Shown here piece after piece: positions 32,717 through 45,032 of a DNA stretch of 64,000 nucleotides. Source of the stretch: Saposhnikovia divaricata (taxonomy: Eukaryota > Streptophyta > Magnoliopsida > Apiales > Apiaceae); contig CM071598.1 in NCBI GenBank assembly GCA_036435485.1, positions 177,826,148-177,890,147 on the forward strand. The letters run 5' to 3'. A program made the translations under genes and the position numbers. The notes under the pieces are model-generated. The model was not told the DNA's origin and made no database searches. It was given only the letters and a program-made list of their open reading frames with translations. Numbering within the stretch: position 1 is the first letter of the stretch; every line of letters begins with the position of its first letter.

Positions 32717-33802
32717 TGATTATTTAATTATGCAATAAATATTCTCTCGATATTTCTTCAAGAATTATTTGGGAAATACTCTGATTAAAGATATTCTTTC
32801 ATATTCCTAAATAATCTGTAAAATATTTTAATTCAGAATATTTATTCCATACTTAGAATAACCTCAATAAGGTTTATCTTCTTCGATTATTACGGAAAAT
32901 ATCTCGGAGTCATATTATTATTAATCTTATACCAAGAAAGGTTCTCAGACATCATTCTTCTTTGAGTCCATCTCCTTAATAATAAGGGAACCTTACTTGG
33001 AAAATGTTATTTATCTTGTCGACTTCCCGGTCATATAGTATTCCCTTCACCCGCAACTCGGGTGCTGTTGACTTATTAAGTCGTTGCTTACCTTCTCATC
33101 TTTCGAGGGGTAAGATTACTGGAACAAGTTGATATCCGTTACCAAGTAATAGCTTGGGAGTTATTGGTAAATTTTCCTTTCCAACTAGATACGACTACTT
33201 TGTGGAGTCTTATCAACAAGTATTATACTTGGGGAAAGGGGGACGAACGTTACATTCAGAATCATGAATTCTATTTGAACTAGGAGTCGTGTAAGAGGCT
33301 GAGTAGCGCCGGTCCATCCCCTTTGGCCCAACCGTTGGCCGGGGAGAGCTAGTAAGGCGGTATACAAGTAAAGCCGTCAGTTCTTCCTTCTACGGTAGTA
33401 AATCTAAATTGAGCTGTACGATCTCGACTGATCATCAAGATTAGAACAGCGGGCGCGGTGAATACTCCATCATTGGTTCATCATCCAAATTTATTTATTT
33501 CCTGCAACATGATTACTGTTGGCAGAGTTGGAAAAGTGTCATAACTGGAATTGCAACCTTTTCTTGCAAGTTCATCTTTTTAATAACAATAAGAATATCT
33601 CGCTTACTTTGAAGTAGCAGATATTTCTTCAAAAAAATACTTTCAGTTACCTTGTAACTTCATCGTTCATATTATACTGGAATCATTTCCGTAAATGCAT
33701 GGCATATGGTTTGGAAAGATAGCTTTGAACTGTTTTAAATTATCGTTCAATTATATATATTATTGTTGGTGGGCTTTCTCTCACCCTTGCCTTGTTTACA
33801 TT

Positions 33803-33919
33803 ATGTCACAACAACAGCTAGGACAGATGGCTCGCGTCAGGCGCACTCGGCGCAAGCAGGTTACCCGACCCACCGGACTACCCGCTGAGATGCTAGCCGC
33901 CATTGCTGAGGTAGCATAG
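33803..33919 (+). CDS. Small basic ORF inside Tekay LTR (R-U5)
   Basis: ATG at 33803 opens a 38-codon frame starting MSQQQLGQMARVRRTRR and ending EMLAAIAEVA. The SQQQLxQMxRxRRTRR core is also readable in element F (minus strand, 53491-53440), where the ATG itself is changed. The 3' LTR copy (44625) carries a CAG-to-TAG stop at 44680. It could be an upstream ORF, part of a spliced leader peptide or chance. No family is recognised. Confidence 0.3.
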   Translation: MSQQQLGQMARVRRTRRKQVTRPTGLPAEMLAAIAEVA

Positions 33920-34178
33920 TTAGACAGCTTTTGTTTCCTGTTTAACTATATGTATAATTAATGTAATCAATGGCAAAACTTTTAAACATATGACGTTATC
34001 CTTTTGGGATTGTAATAACTTGTATTCGTAACCTCTTTAATGTAAGACTTATTTCAATTTCATCTCTGGGACTATAACTGTTGTGTGTGTGAGTGGTAAT
34101 TATTGTGGGGTCACAGCATGTGATTTATTTATTGTGGACTCAAGTCAAGTATTATGAATGGATGTAAGACCGTAACCA

Positions 34179-34202
34179 CCAGATCCCTGACCCCGGATCT
34201 GG
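34179..34202 (+). other. Terminal hairpin of Tekay D 5' LTR
   Basis: CCAGATCC pairs with GGATCTGG over an 8-base loop ending GACCCC, ten bases before the LTR end. The 3' LTR copy is at 44999-45022. Confidence 0.75.
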
Positions 34203-34216
34203 GGGTGTTACAGAGA

Positions 34217-34228
34217 TGGTATCAGAGC
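34217..34228 (+). promoter_or_regulatory. Primer-binding site of Tekay D
   Basis: TGGTATCAGAGC begins four bases after the LTR; initiator tRNA-Met type. Bases 34229-34379 are untranslated leader, also recognisable in F. Confidence 0.92.
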
Positions 34229-34379
34229 GAGAGTTATATATCCCAAGAGATGATACGACGTTATATAATAATAAATTCAATAATATAATAAGAACCCTTG
34301 CCAGGTTCACCTAAAACCCTTACGGGAACTTTTTAAGTATCATGATAGTAACATAGTTCGTCTTGTGTAGGCGAGCGAC

Positions 34380-35264
34380 TTGTCGGCCCAGGAGGCAGCT
34401 GCGAGACAGCATGATGAGGACATGTTCCGGACTAGGGACCCATATTATGAGCACTTGCCTGGGGAGGATACTGAGCCTGAGGAGGAGGACGCTAAGGAGG
34501 TCCAGGTTGATGCTGATACTGATGTGATCGAGTCTGAGGAGGAGGACCCTGAGGAGGTCCAGGATGATGCTGACACAGATGTTGTTGAGACTGAGGGGGA
34601 GGAGGACCCGGAGGGGATCCAGACAGGACAGGATGCTGAGTTAGTGGTTGAGGATGATGATTATTAGGTTGTGTCTGAGATCAGGACTTTGGGAGATGAC
34701 AATGACATGACCACGGATCAGGTGGTGCCGGTAGATGAGGGTGTTGAGGGAGATATAGATGAGCCAGTAGTTGGTGCTGTAGGGAGTTCTGGACTTTTTG
34801 TGCCACTCCTCCCTGTTGAGAGAGCCCCTACCCCACCACCACTACCTGTGAGCCCGTACCCCGACGAGTTTGAGGAGCTTACCCCAGAGCCCCAGCAGAT
34901 AGAGACTGCCGCTCCAGCTGAGCCATCCACCCCACCTCATGCCCCGATAGGAGGAGTCCCAGTATGTGTTCACAACTTGATTATGAACGGGCTTTATAGA
35001 GAGTTGTTTGTGGCAGATGCCAGGTTGGCAGAGTCTAGGAGTGAGTTAGCAGCAGAGAGAGCCGCCCGGATGAGGTTGCAGGGCAGGAGGACTATCAGTG
35101 ACAGGGTTGGGTATAGGGCTGTGACCCGCATCGAGCTGAGGGCTCGGGTGAGGGTGCGACAGTTGCCTACTGATGGGCATGGTAGGGTAGACAGAGCAGA
35201 GGCTGAGGAGGTTTTCCGCATCGCCATGGGGAGGGTTCGGAGGATGTTTCGTCGTGGCGGCTGA
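34380..35264 (+). pseudogene. Extra ORF upstream of Tekay gag
   Basis: One frame runs from 34380 (TTG; first ATG at 34422) to TGA 35262, broken only by TAG at 34665. It is acidic at first with an internal near-repeat (EEVQ.DADTDV twice), Pro-rich in the middle (PTPPPLPVSPYPDEF) and Arg-rich at the end (RRTISDRVGYRAVTR, MGRVRRMFRRGG). The acidic-to-basic layout suggests a disordered or nucleic-acid-binding protein. A decayed relative is readable at the same place in F (near 63120 to 62950). No family is recognised; it is not in frame with gag. Bases 35265-35683 hold no gene. Confidence 0.55.
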
Positions 35265-35683
35265 TTTCAGATGTAGTGATGCAGTGGTCTAGTTGTCTAG
35301 TCATGTACGGACATAGTAGTGCCGGCTTTTGTAGGGATGGTTTTCTTGTACTTGTTTTCCCTTTTTGCAGACTAGACATATAGACAGCGTATTTCACTTT
35401 TGACTTGTTGTTGTTGTTAGGATGGCTGTACTTTAAACTATCGTTGTAACTCGGATGTTGTACCTTTTCGGTACCTGGTATATATTTGTTTCCATTTTAG
35501 TCATTACAATTTTGTTGGGATGTGATCACGAGTTTATTAGCATATGTATTACTTTTCGATTAAGTTGCCATGAGATATAAAACTGTGGGATTTTAAACCC
35601 AATCATGTAAAGAATTATGCAAGGAAAAATCCTTTAAAACAGGTAAGTGAACCTAATGTATAATTTTCCAAATTTTCAGTAAA

Positions 35684-38600
35684 ATGCCTCCAAGACGAAT
35701 GGGCACTAGGGCTAACCCCCGAGAATCTACTGACCAAGAGAGTCACACCCAACACGAGGAAAACCGTAAAAGTAGTGAGGAACAAGATCAGGACTATAAT
35801 GAGCAAGAAGATTCCCAGTATGGAGCAGAGGATGAACCCCTGTACTCTGAAGAATTTGAAAGGGAAATAGAGGGAGGAGAAACTGAAGTAGAACAGGAAG
35901 GGGAGAACAAGGGCGGAAACCCCATGGGCCAGTTTATGGATCAACTTAGGCGGAATTTGAACCAATACCCCCAACCACCACCAGGCAACAACACTTCAGT
36001 GGCAAATTCCTTTAGGGCCTTTAAGTCCCTTAAGCCCCCAGAGTTCCACGGATCGGCTGATCCCGTTGAGGCGAGGGCCTGGATCAAGGAAATGGAAAAA
36101 TCTTTTGAGATTCTGAGTATCAATGAGGCTCAGAAGACTGTTTTTGCTACTTACCTACTAAAGGCAGAGGCCAATTATTGGTGGGAAGCCAAGAAAAACA
36201 TGGAGACTGATGCTGTCATAGCCTGGGAAAGGTTCAAACGATTGTTCCTGGAGAAGTACTTCCCGAAGTTCATGAAGACCCAGATGGAACTTAAGTTTTT
36301 GGAACTGAAACAGAACAATATGTCAGTGGCGGACTATGAGGCCAAATTTACTGAGCTATCGAGATTTGTGCCAGAGTTTGTAGACACAGAAGAGAAGAAA
36401 GCTAACAGGTTTCAACAAGGGCTGAAGCAGTTGATCCAGAATAGGGTGGCCGTTTTAGAGATTACAGATTATGCCACCTTGGTGCAGAAGGCAACCATTG
36501 TGGAGGCTGGTAGTGATCAGATGCAGAGAGAGAGAGAGAAAGGGGGGATAAAGAGAAAGCATGTTAGTATGGGCGGAAGATCCGCTGGAGGAAAACCCCC
36601 AACCAAGTTTAATCGAGGAGCGGTTTCCCTACCAGGGAGGAATGTAGGGTTTAAACCATCTGCGAGTGTAAGTGTGAGCCAGGGCGGCCATCAATCAGGA
36701 ATGTCCCGTTCCAACCCTTCTCGACCTCCATTGCCATTGTGTGCTACTTGTGGGAAGAGGCACTCCGGGGTGTGCAACCTGAAGCAGATAAACTGTTATA
36801 AGTGTGGGCGAGCTGGGCATTATGCTACCTCTTGCACCACGGTCATCCCTAACAGCACAACCTGTTTCCAGTGTGGACAGCGAGGGCACATGAGGAAGGA
36901 TTGCCCAAAGAGCGAACCAGCAGCATCAGGAGCAAGCAAGGTTGCCTCAAATAGGCCACCAACTGCTAGGACTTTCAATATGTCAGTACAAGATGCCGTG
37001 AGGGACACAGATGTGATAGCAGGTACTTTTTCTCTCAATTCAGTCAGTGCAAATGTCTTATTTGATTCAGGAGCAACTAAGTCTTTTATATCTAGATATT
37101 TTGCACATAAGTTGAAACTTAAAACCCAGCCACTAAGAGATTCCTTACTAGTAGAAATAGCTAATCAGGAAATCGTACCGGTTAATCAAATTCACCCCTA
37201 TTGTAAGCTAGAAATAGGAGGACGATCCTTCTATGTCGATTTAATTCCTTTTAAGCTAGGGGAATTCGATGTCATTTTGGGTATGGACTGGTTGTCTCGC
37301 AATGATGCGCGGATAGATTGTAAAGGGAAAAAGGTTAAGTTGAAAACCCCAGGGAAGAAAGAAATAGTGTTTAAGGGAATGCGACAGACCCAGAAAATTC
37401 TGACCATGGCGCAAACCAAGAGATTGTTACGAAAAGGGAACGAGGCTTATTTAGCCTACGTTATAGACACTCAGAAGGAAGTGCCAAGATTGCAAGACAT
37501 TCTGGTAGTTAATGTGCTCGAGGACGTGTTCCCACAAGATCTTCCCGGACTACCACCTGATAGGGTAATTGAGTTTGCCATCGAATTAGCCCCGGGGACG
37601 GCGCCAGTTTCGAAGGCCCCGTACCGACTAGCCCCAGTAGAAATGAAGGAGCTAGCTAAACAATTACAGGAATTGTTGGATAAGGGCATGATAAGGCCAA
37701 GTGTGTCGCCTTGGGGCGCACCAGTGTTGTTTGTTAAGAAAAAGGATGAAAGTATGAGGTTATGCATCGACTACAGAGAATTGAACAGGCTAACCATAAA
37801 GAATAAGTATCCATTGCCCAGGATAGACGATTTGTTTGACCAGCTAAGAGGAGCTGAATACTTCTCTAAGATCGATTTGAGAACGGGATATCACCAACTG
37901 AAGATCAAACCTGAAGATATCCCGAAGACTGCATTCCGCGCCAGATATGGACATTATGAGTTCTTAGTTATGTCATTTGGATTGACCAACGCCCCAGCAG
38001 CCTTCATGGACCTAATGAATAGAGTGTTCAAGGAATATTTGGACAAATTCGTGATAGTTTTCATTGATGATATTCTCATCTACTCAAAGACAGAGGCAGA
38101 ACACGCTGAACATTTAAGGATAACCTTAGAAATACTCAGGAAAGAGCAGTTATACGCCAAGTTCTCCAAGTGTGAGTTTTGGAAAAATGAGGTACAATTC
38201 TTAGGGCACGTGATCAATAGAGAAGGAGTGTTGGTTGACCCCTCCAAGATAGAAGCAGTTCAAACTGGGAATGGCCAACTACTCCAACCGAGGTAAGGAG
38301 TTTCATTGGACTGGCCGGATATTACAGGAGATTTGTCCAAGACTTTGCGAAAATCGCAGGTCCATTAACTCGACTTACCCGTAAAACCGAGAAATTTAAA
38401 TGGACTGAGAAATGCGAGAAGAGTTTCCAAGAGTTAAAGAAGAGGCTGGTGACAGCCCCAGTGCCGGCATTACCTGATGGAAAAGGAGATTTCGTGATTT
38501 ACAGTGATGCTTCGCATAAAGGACTGGGATGCGTGCTTATGCAGCACGGCAAGGTAATAGCGTATGCGTCTAGGCAATTGAAGGATTATGAAGTCAGATA

Positions 38601-40395
38601 TCCCACGCATGATCTAGAACTAGCAGCCATAGTCTTCGCTTTAAAGATTTGGAGACACTACCTGTATGGGGAAAAATGCGAGATTTACACAGACCATAAG
38701 AGCCTCAAATACATTTTCACTCAGAAAGAGCTTAACATGCGCCAGAGGAGATGGTTAGAGTTAATCAAGGATTACGACTGTGAAATTCGCTATCACCCGG
38801 GCAAAGCCAATGTGGTGGCTGACGCCCTTAGTCGGAAAGAGAAGCTCAAGATGATAACTTCAGAGAAAGAGCTAGTGAAGGATTTTGAGAAGTTGGAAAT
38901 CGAGGTTAAGTTACCTGGAGAGGGCCAAGAAAAGTTGATGGAAATTAGAATCCAACCTCCATTGCTAGAAAAGATTAGACTGTGCCAGGAACGGATGATG
39001 GAGGAAGAAAAGAACTCCACAGAAGAGCTAATGACCGGGGAGGAAATTAAGTGCGAAAGAGACAAGGAAGGGATCATGAGGTACGCATACAGGATATGGA
39101 TCCCAAATGTTCAGGAACTCAAGAATGAGATTTTAAATGAGGCACACAACTCAAGATACTCGGTGCACCCCGGTAGCACCAAAATGTATAGGGATTTGAA
39201 GGAGTATTACTGGTGACCCAATATGAAAAAGGACGTAGCAGAGTGGGTAAGCAGATGCTTGACCTGCCAACGAGTGAAGGCAGAGCACCAGAAACCCAGC
39301 GGACTTCTACATCCCTTAGAGATTCCAGAATGGAAATGGGAACATATAGCCATGGATTTCGTAGTAGGTTTACCAAGGACCAAGGCTAATCATGACGCCA
39401 TATGGGTAATTGTAGATCGACTGACGAAATCGGCTCACTTTCTCCCGATCAACGAAAGGTACACGGTCGACAGACTAGTGGACATCTACTTAAAAGAGAT
39501 AGTGGCGCGACATGGAGTCCCAGTCGCAATAGTATCCGATCGAGATCCTAGATTTAACTCCAGGTTTTGGAGAAGTTTTCAAGAATGTGTAAGGACCCGG
39601 CTGAACATGAGCACAGCCTACCACCCCCAGACAGATGGGCAAAGTGAAAGGACCATCCAAACGCTAGAGGATATGTTGAAAGTCTGCGCGATAGACTTTA
39701 AGGGAAGTTGGGATGATCACTTGCCATTGGTTGAGTTCTCCTATAATAACAGTTATCATTCAAGCATTGGGATGCCACCTTATGAGGCCCTTTATGGAAG
39801 AAAATGTCGATCTCCCTTGTATTGGGATGAAGTTGGAGAGCGAAAGATGCTCGGGCCCGAAGTGGTCCAACGAACTAAAGATGCAGTAGATCTAATCAGA
39901 GGACGGTTGGTAGCAGCCCAGGATCGACAAAAGAAATATGCCGACTTAGCTCGGAAAGGCAAGGAATACGAAGTAGGGGACCTAGTGTTCTTGAAAGTGT
40001 CACCTTGGAAAGGTTTAATGAGATTTGGGAAGAAAGGAAAGCTGAGTCCCAGATACATTGGACCATTTGAGATCTTGAGACGGATTGGGGAACTAGCTTA
40101 TGAGCTCGCATTGCCCCCGAATCTACAGCAGGTGCACAATGTGTTCCATGTTTCGATGCTGAGGAAGTATAATCTGGATGCTAAGCATATTGTTGAGTAT
40201 GAGCAAGTGGACATGCAACCAGACCTGACCTATGTGGAGCAACCTGTGGAAATCATAGACCGGAAAGAACAAGTGCTCCGAAACAAGGTCATTCAGCTAG
40301 TCAGAGTTTTGTGGCAGAACCACAATGTAGAAGAATCCACCTGGGAACTTGAAAGCGCAATGCAAGAGAAGTACCCCCACTTGTTTTCAAACTGA
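35684..40395 (+). pseudogene. Tekay D gag-pol polyprotein with chromodomain, two lesions
   Basis: The frame starts at ATG 35684 with an acidic N-terminus, then the gypsy gag domain (WWEAKKNMETDAVIAWERFK), two CCHC knuckles (CYKCGRAGHYATSC, CFQCGQRGHMRKDC), protease LFDSGATKSFI, RT (KIDLRTGYHQLKI, catalytic VFIDDILIYSK near 38065), RNase H (YSDASHKGLGC), integrase (CLTCQ, AMDFVVGLP, SDRDPRF, GQSERTIQ), a GPF-type motif (SPRYIGPFEIL) and a chromodomain-like end (EIIDRKEQVLRNK ... WELESAM). A one-base deletion near 38268 shifts the frame, and TGA replaces a Trp codon at 39214. Catalytic residues otherwise look intact. It ends 33 bases before the 3' LTR. Confidence 0.95.
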
Positions 40396-40416
40396 TTCCG
40401 GGACGGAATCCTTTTA

Positions 40417-40428
40417 AGGAGGGGAGAT
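40417..40428 (+). promoter_or_regulatory. Polypurine tract of Tekay D
   Basis: AAGGAGGGGAGAT lies at the 3' LTR border. The same block is recognisable in F at 57863-57880 on the minus strand. Confidence 0.9.
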
Positions 40429-43400
40429 TTTAAGAACCCAGATTTTGGGTGGAATTAAAACTTTTATGTATTTAATGATGTAAGAATGAATAGTGGATAC
40501 GGCTACAATGTAATAATTGATATTTGGGAAAGAATGAATGGAATTCGACTTCATTATGTTTATGTCTTGAAGAATGCTAAAGGGTGACAACATAGGTAAG
40601 AATAATCTATCTTCTAAGGGAATAAGATATGGCAAGTTCAAGCAAGAGAATACTCTCATGTCATCCAGATCGATAACGATTAATCCAGTAGTTCCGTAAA
40701 AAGGTTAAGGAACGATCAAAAGAGAATACGGACAATTATACAACCCTAAGAGAACAAGTAAAGAATACAGAATGAATAATGTTTTGGTGGGAGTGTATAA
40801 TAATATGAGACGACACTATATAGAAGTATTCGGAACGGATTTCCGAGTTCGTATTAGTGATCCAGGGGGAAAATAAGTGTATGTAAAAGCTGTCGGATTC
40901 TGAAAAACCGCACTTTTATTTTCTCCGAGAGTTCCCTGGACACTGATAGCCTTAAGTATTTAACGAATGGATTTAAGGAATATAAATTGGAAAGTTAGAA
41001 TGAAAGATGGAGAATGAAAGTATTAATATTAAATAGGATTCCCGGTAAACCCTAATTAGAAATCCGTGAAATATTCTCACGAACGATCAATCGAAACGGG
41101 TAATAACCGGACACAGAAACAAGCAGAGGAAGCAAGAGTCTTGTGAAAGCTACTAGTATAAATATCTAGTAACCAAGTGGGCAAGAGTAACTAGATAAAT
41201 TGGAGCATAACTAGTACTGAGAAATCAAAAACCCTTGGTTAAGCTTTCAACCATGGAAAACACAACACTTGTCCATGCTAATTACCTCATCCAATGCATC
41301 ACACTCCACTAACCCCACTTGGATGAGATATTATCTCACAAAATCACTTTAAACATTATCACAATCAACCAATACAAAGAAAGAGCAAGAACACTCTCCC
41401 CCCCCCATTTCCATTCCATTCGGCAACCCCATTAATTCCAAATCCAAACTCCACCTTCCCACCATTGTTTGTTCTTGAAATAATTAAGGTGAGTCTTACA
41501 TTTCATAAAACTTATCTCCTCAAAATCTTAGCTTCAAACTCATCCTTTTCCATTTTCAAAAAAAATCAAACAAGAGGAGGGTGAATAGTGTTCATCATGT
41601 ACTAACTTTGTTTTCTTGATTTTTCATGGTTGATCTAGCAAGCATAATCACTCCTAAGGACCATAAAAGGCTTAGTAAGGCTATATCACTATCTAAGGAA
41701 GGTATAAATCTCTTGAAACCCTAACCCTTGTTTGAGATTCATGCATGTTTATGATAGTTATAACTTAGTTATGGTTATGTTAAGAGTATAAGCATGATTA
41801 TGTATGGATTTTGGATTAATGATGTAAATAGCTAGATGAACGGAAAGGCATTGCTTGGCCTCAGTTCATGTATATAAGTCAAGTATATGTTGTTTGGGTT
41901 GGATACTATGTTTATGGGAAGATTCGAAATTGGTAGATATTCGATTTACAGATGTTATAATGCCCGATTTTACAATACCATGTTTTGTATGCTATTTTCC
42001 ATGTCTAACCCCTACTGTCCAGAGACCTTATCTGCAATGATAGGATAGGTAATGTTCTAAGCTTCGTTTTGATATAAAGATCACGTGAAACGGACTTACG
42101 GTTTAGGATTTATGACCAAATTACTAAAAGTAGTTCGAATCCGTAAACGAAAGTTCGTAACTGAAATTGAACCCTCGTAAACTATGTAACGTCATGGCGA
42201 ATCTTGGTAAATAAATACTAGGGGTAAGAAGGAAGGTGTGAAAGAAAACCGTATGTCAAAAAGAGCATTTTTCGATTTATTAAAAATGTTCGAGTCGAGG
42301 TTAAACGCGAACGAACCCCTAAAAGACGACTCTTTTATAACTTCGGTAAAACACTTAGAAAACGGGCGATAAAACTCGGAGTATAATATTGGTTCATAAC
42401 GATCAACCTTAGAACTCATATGACTTAAGTATGTCCCAAGTATAAGTGCAGTGACATGTCGTATTAACGAACGAATGTCGGGTCGGATCAGTGATAATAA
42501 GTAATCCACTAAAAGGGGTATAACGAGATAACTCGAGAACGTGTTTCGATTTAAGTATAACTTAACTTTTAATATGTTAAGCGATTAATCCCGAATGCCT
42601 TGGCTATTTATAGATCACCAAGCTGAACCGGGACCCGCTACCACTACCCCTTATCGTACTCGACTACCAGGCAAGTTTCAATTCCCTTCTTTTAGGCTGT
42701 TGTTGTGATTGAATAAATATATATATATGATTGCTGATATACATATGCCATTGCATGCATGCCTACTTTCAAGTTGAATTGATATACTTGTTCCCTGAAT
42801 GTTATTGTTGGCTTATAAGCTAGATAGTTATATATCAGTTATAAGCCGGTTATTGTAAGACCCTCATAGAAGGGCGTATACATTTTATTAATCAAATATA
42901 GACCGGGAGTCAATATTCCTTGATATATCGAGATTACCTCGGAGGAAAATATTTAAGTAAATATTTTCTATTATTCAGGCGACGAATATTATTTGAATAT
43001 TCGTTCGAGATTATTTATTTTAATGATCCTTACTTCAAATAATTATTTGAACGTAATCATTCGACGAATAATATTTGTCAATATTCATTCAGAGTCGAAT
43101 TGATTATCGATTATTATTTCGAATACTCTTCTAAAGATGAGACTACTAAATGAATATTATGTGGACATTCATTTAGAATATTATTTTGTTAAATAAATAT
43201 TACTTTTGAAAATTCCTTTAAGGTATTAAGTACTTGATGAATATTATCTTCAATATTCATCTGAAGCTTGATTTACTTATCGAATATTATATCGAATATT
43301 CCTTTAAAGCTTGGATTACTAAATGAATATTACTTGATATTCATTTAGAATATTATTCATGAAATGAATATTACTTTATCAATATTCATTTAAATTCCTA

Positions 43401-45032
43401 ATTAATTATGAATATTATTTTGAATATTCATCAGGGTTCTATTTAATCATCGAATATTATTTTAAATATTTTAAATATTCCTTTCAGGACTTATTAAGTA
43501 ATGAATATTATTTTGAATATTCATTTGATTATTTAATTATGCAATAAATATTCTCTCGATATTTCTTCAAGAATTATTTGGGAAATATTCTGATTAAAGA
43601 TATTCTTTCATATTCCTAAATAATCTGTAAAATATTTTAATTCAATAAATATTCTCTGAATATTTATTCCATACTTAGAATAACCTCAATAAGGTTTATC
43701 TTCTTCGATTATTACGGAAAATATCTCGGAGTCATATTATTATTAATCTTATACCAAGAAAGGTTCTCAGACATCATTCTTCTTTGAGTCCATCTCCTTA
43801 ATAATAAGGGAACCTTACTTGGAAAATGTTATTTATCTTGTCGACTTCCCGGTCATATAGTATTCCCTTCACCGGCAACTCGGGTGCTGTTGACTTATTA
43901 AGTCGTTGCTTACCTTCTCATCTTTCGAGGGGTAAGATTACTGGAACAAGTTGATATCCGTTACCAAGTAATAGCTTGGGAGTTATTGGTAAATTTTCCT
44001 TTCCAACTAGATACGACTACTTTGTGGAGTCTTATCAACAAGTATTATACTTGAGGAAAGGGGGACGAACGTTACATTCAGAATCATGAATTCTATGTGA
44101 ACTAGGAGTCGTGTAAGAGGCCGAGTAGCGCCGGTCCATCCCCTTTGGCCCAACCGTTGGCCGGGGAGAGCTAGTAAGGCGGTATACAAGTAAAGCCGTC
44201 AGTTCTTCCTTCTACCGGTAGTAAATCTAAATTGAGCTGTACGATCTCGACTGATCATCAAGATTGGAACAGCGGGCGCGGTGAATACTCCATCATTGGT
44301 TCATCATCCAAATTTATTTATTTCCTGCAACATGATTACTGTTGGCAGAGTTGGAAAAGTGTCATAACTGGAATTGCAACCTTTTCTTGCAAGTTCCTCT
44401 TTTTAATAACAATAAGAATATCTCGCTTACTTTGAAGTAGCAGATATTTCTTCAAACAAACACTTTCAGTTACCTTGTAACTTCATCGTTCATATTATAC
44501 TGGCATCATTTCCGTAAATGCATGGCATATGGTTTGGAAAGATAGCTTTGAACTGTTTTAAATTATCGTTCAATTATATATATTATTGTTGGTGGGCTTT
44601 CACTCACCCTTGCCTTGTTTACATTATGTCACAACAACAGCTAGGACAGATGGCTCGCGTCAGGCGCATTCGGCGCAAGTAGGTTACCCGACCCACCGGA
44701 CTACCCGCTGAGATGCTAGCCGCCATTGCTGAGGTAGCATAGTTAGACAGCTTTTGTTTCCTGTTTAACTATATGTATAATTAATGTAATCAACGGCAAA
44801 ACTTTTAAACGTATGATATCCTTTTGGGATTGTAATAACTTTTATTCGTAACCTCTTTAATGTAAGACTTATTTCAATTTCATCTCTGGGACTATAACTG
44901 TTGTGTGTGTGAGTGGTAATTATTGTGGGGTCACAGCATGTGATTTATTTATTGTGGACTCAAGTCAAGTATTATGAATGGATGTAAGACCGTAACCACC
45001 AGATCCCTGACCCCGGATCTGGGGGTGTTACA
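40429..45032 (+). repeat. 3' LTR of Tekay D
   Basis: The start reads TTTAAGAACCC rather than TGTAAG, so the first TG has mutated. A 14-15 base indel near 43640, a 3-base indel near 44815 and about 44 substitutions separate it from the 5' LTR. It carries copies of the TATA box (42604), hairpin array (42980-43525), small ORF (44625, broken) and terminal hairpin (44999-45022). Confidence 0.95.

Larger units (their letters stand above)
29622..34212 (+). repeat. 5' LTR of Tekay D
   Basis: It starts TGTAAGAACCC and ends GGGGGTGTTACA. A TATA-like site at 31795 implies that over half of the LTR (about 2.4 kb) is transcribed R-U5. The transcribed part holds the hairpin array (32171-32716), a small conserved ORF (33803-33919) and a terminal hairpin (34179-34202). 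No other gene is seen; frames at 30512, 31027 and 31383 are unsupported. Confidence 0.95.
29622..45032 (+). mobile_element. Element D: complete Tekay (Del) chromovirus
   Basis: This Ty3/gypsy element of 15,411 bases has LTRs of 4,591 and 4,604 bases that differ by about 1 percent, and a perfect TTACA target duplication (29617-29621, 45033-45037). Internal order is primer site, an extra acidic/Pro-rich ORF, gag-PR-RT-RH-IN with a C-terminal chromodomain, and polypurine tract. The RT-RH-IN order and chromodomain place it among chromoviruses; very long LTRs fit the Tekay clade. It is inserted in the 5' LTR of copia A. It has one frameshift and one nonsense codon in pol. Confidence 0.95.

Noticed and set aside
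35643..35680. Tiny intron (ACAG|GTAAGT ... TTTCAG) just before D gag
   Set aside because: At about 37 bases it is below normal plant intron size; the donor might pair with another acceptor but nothing supports it.
38268..38296. Programmed frameshift in Tekay D pol
   Set aside because: Tekay gag-pol is normally one frame; a one-base loss in an A run explains it without a slippery site.
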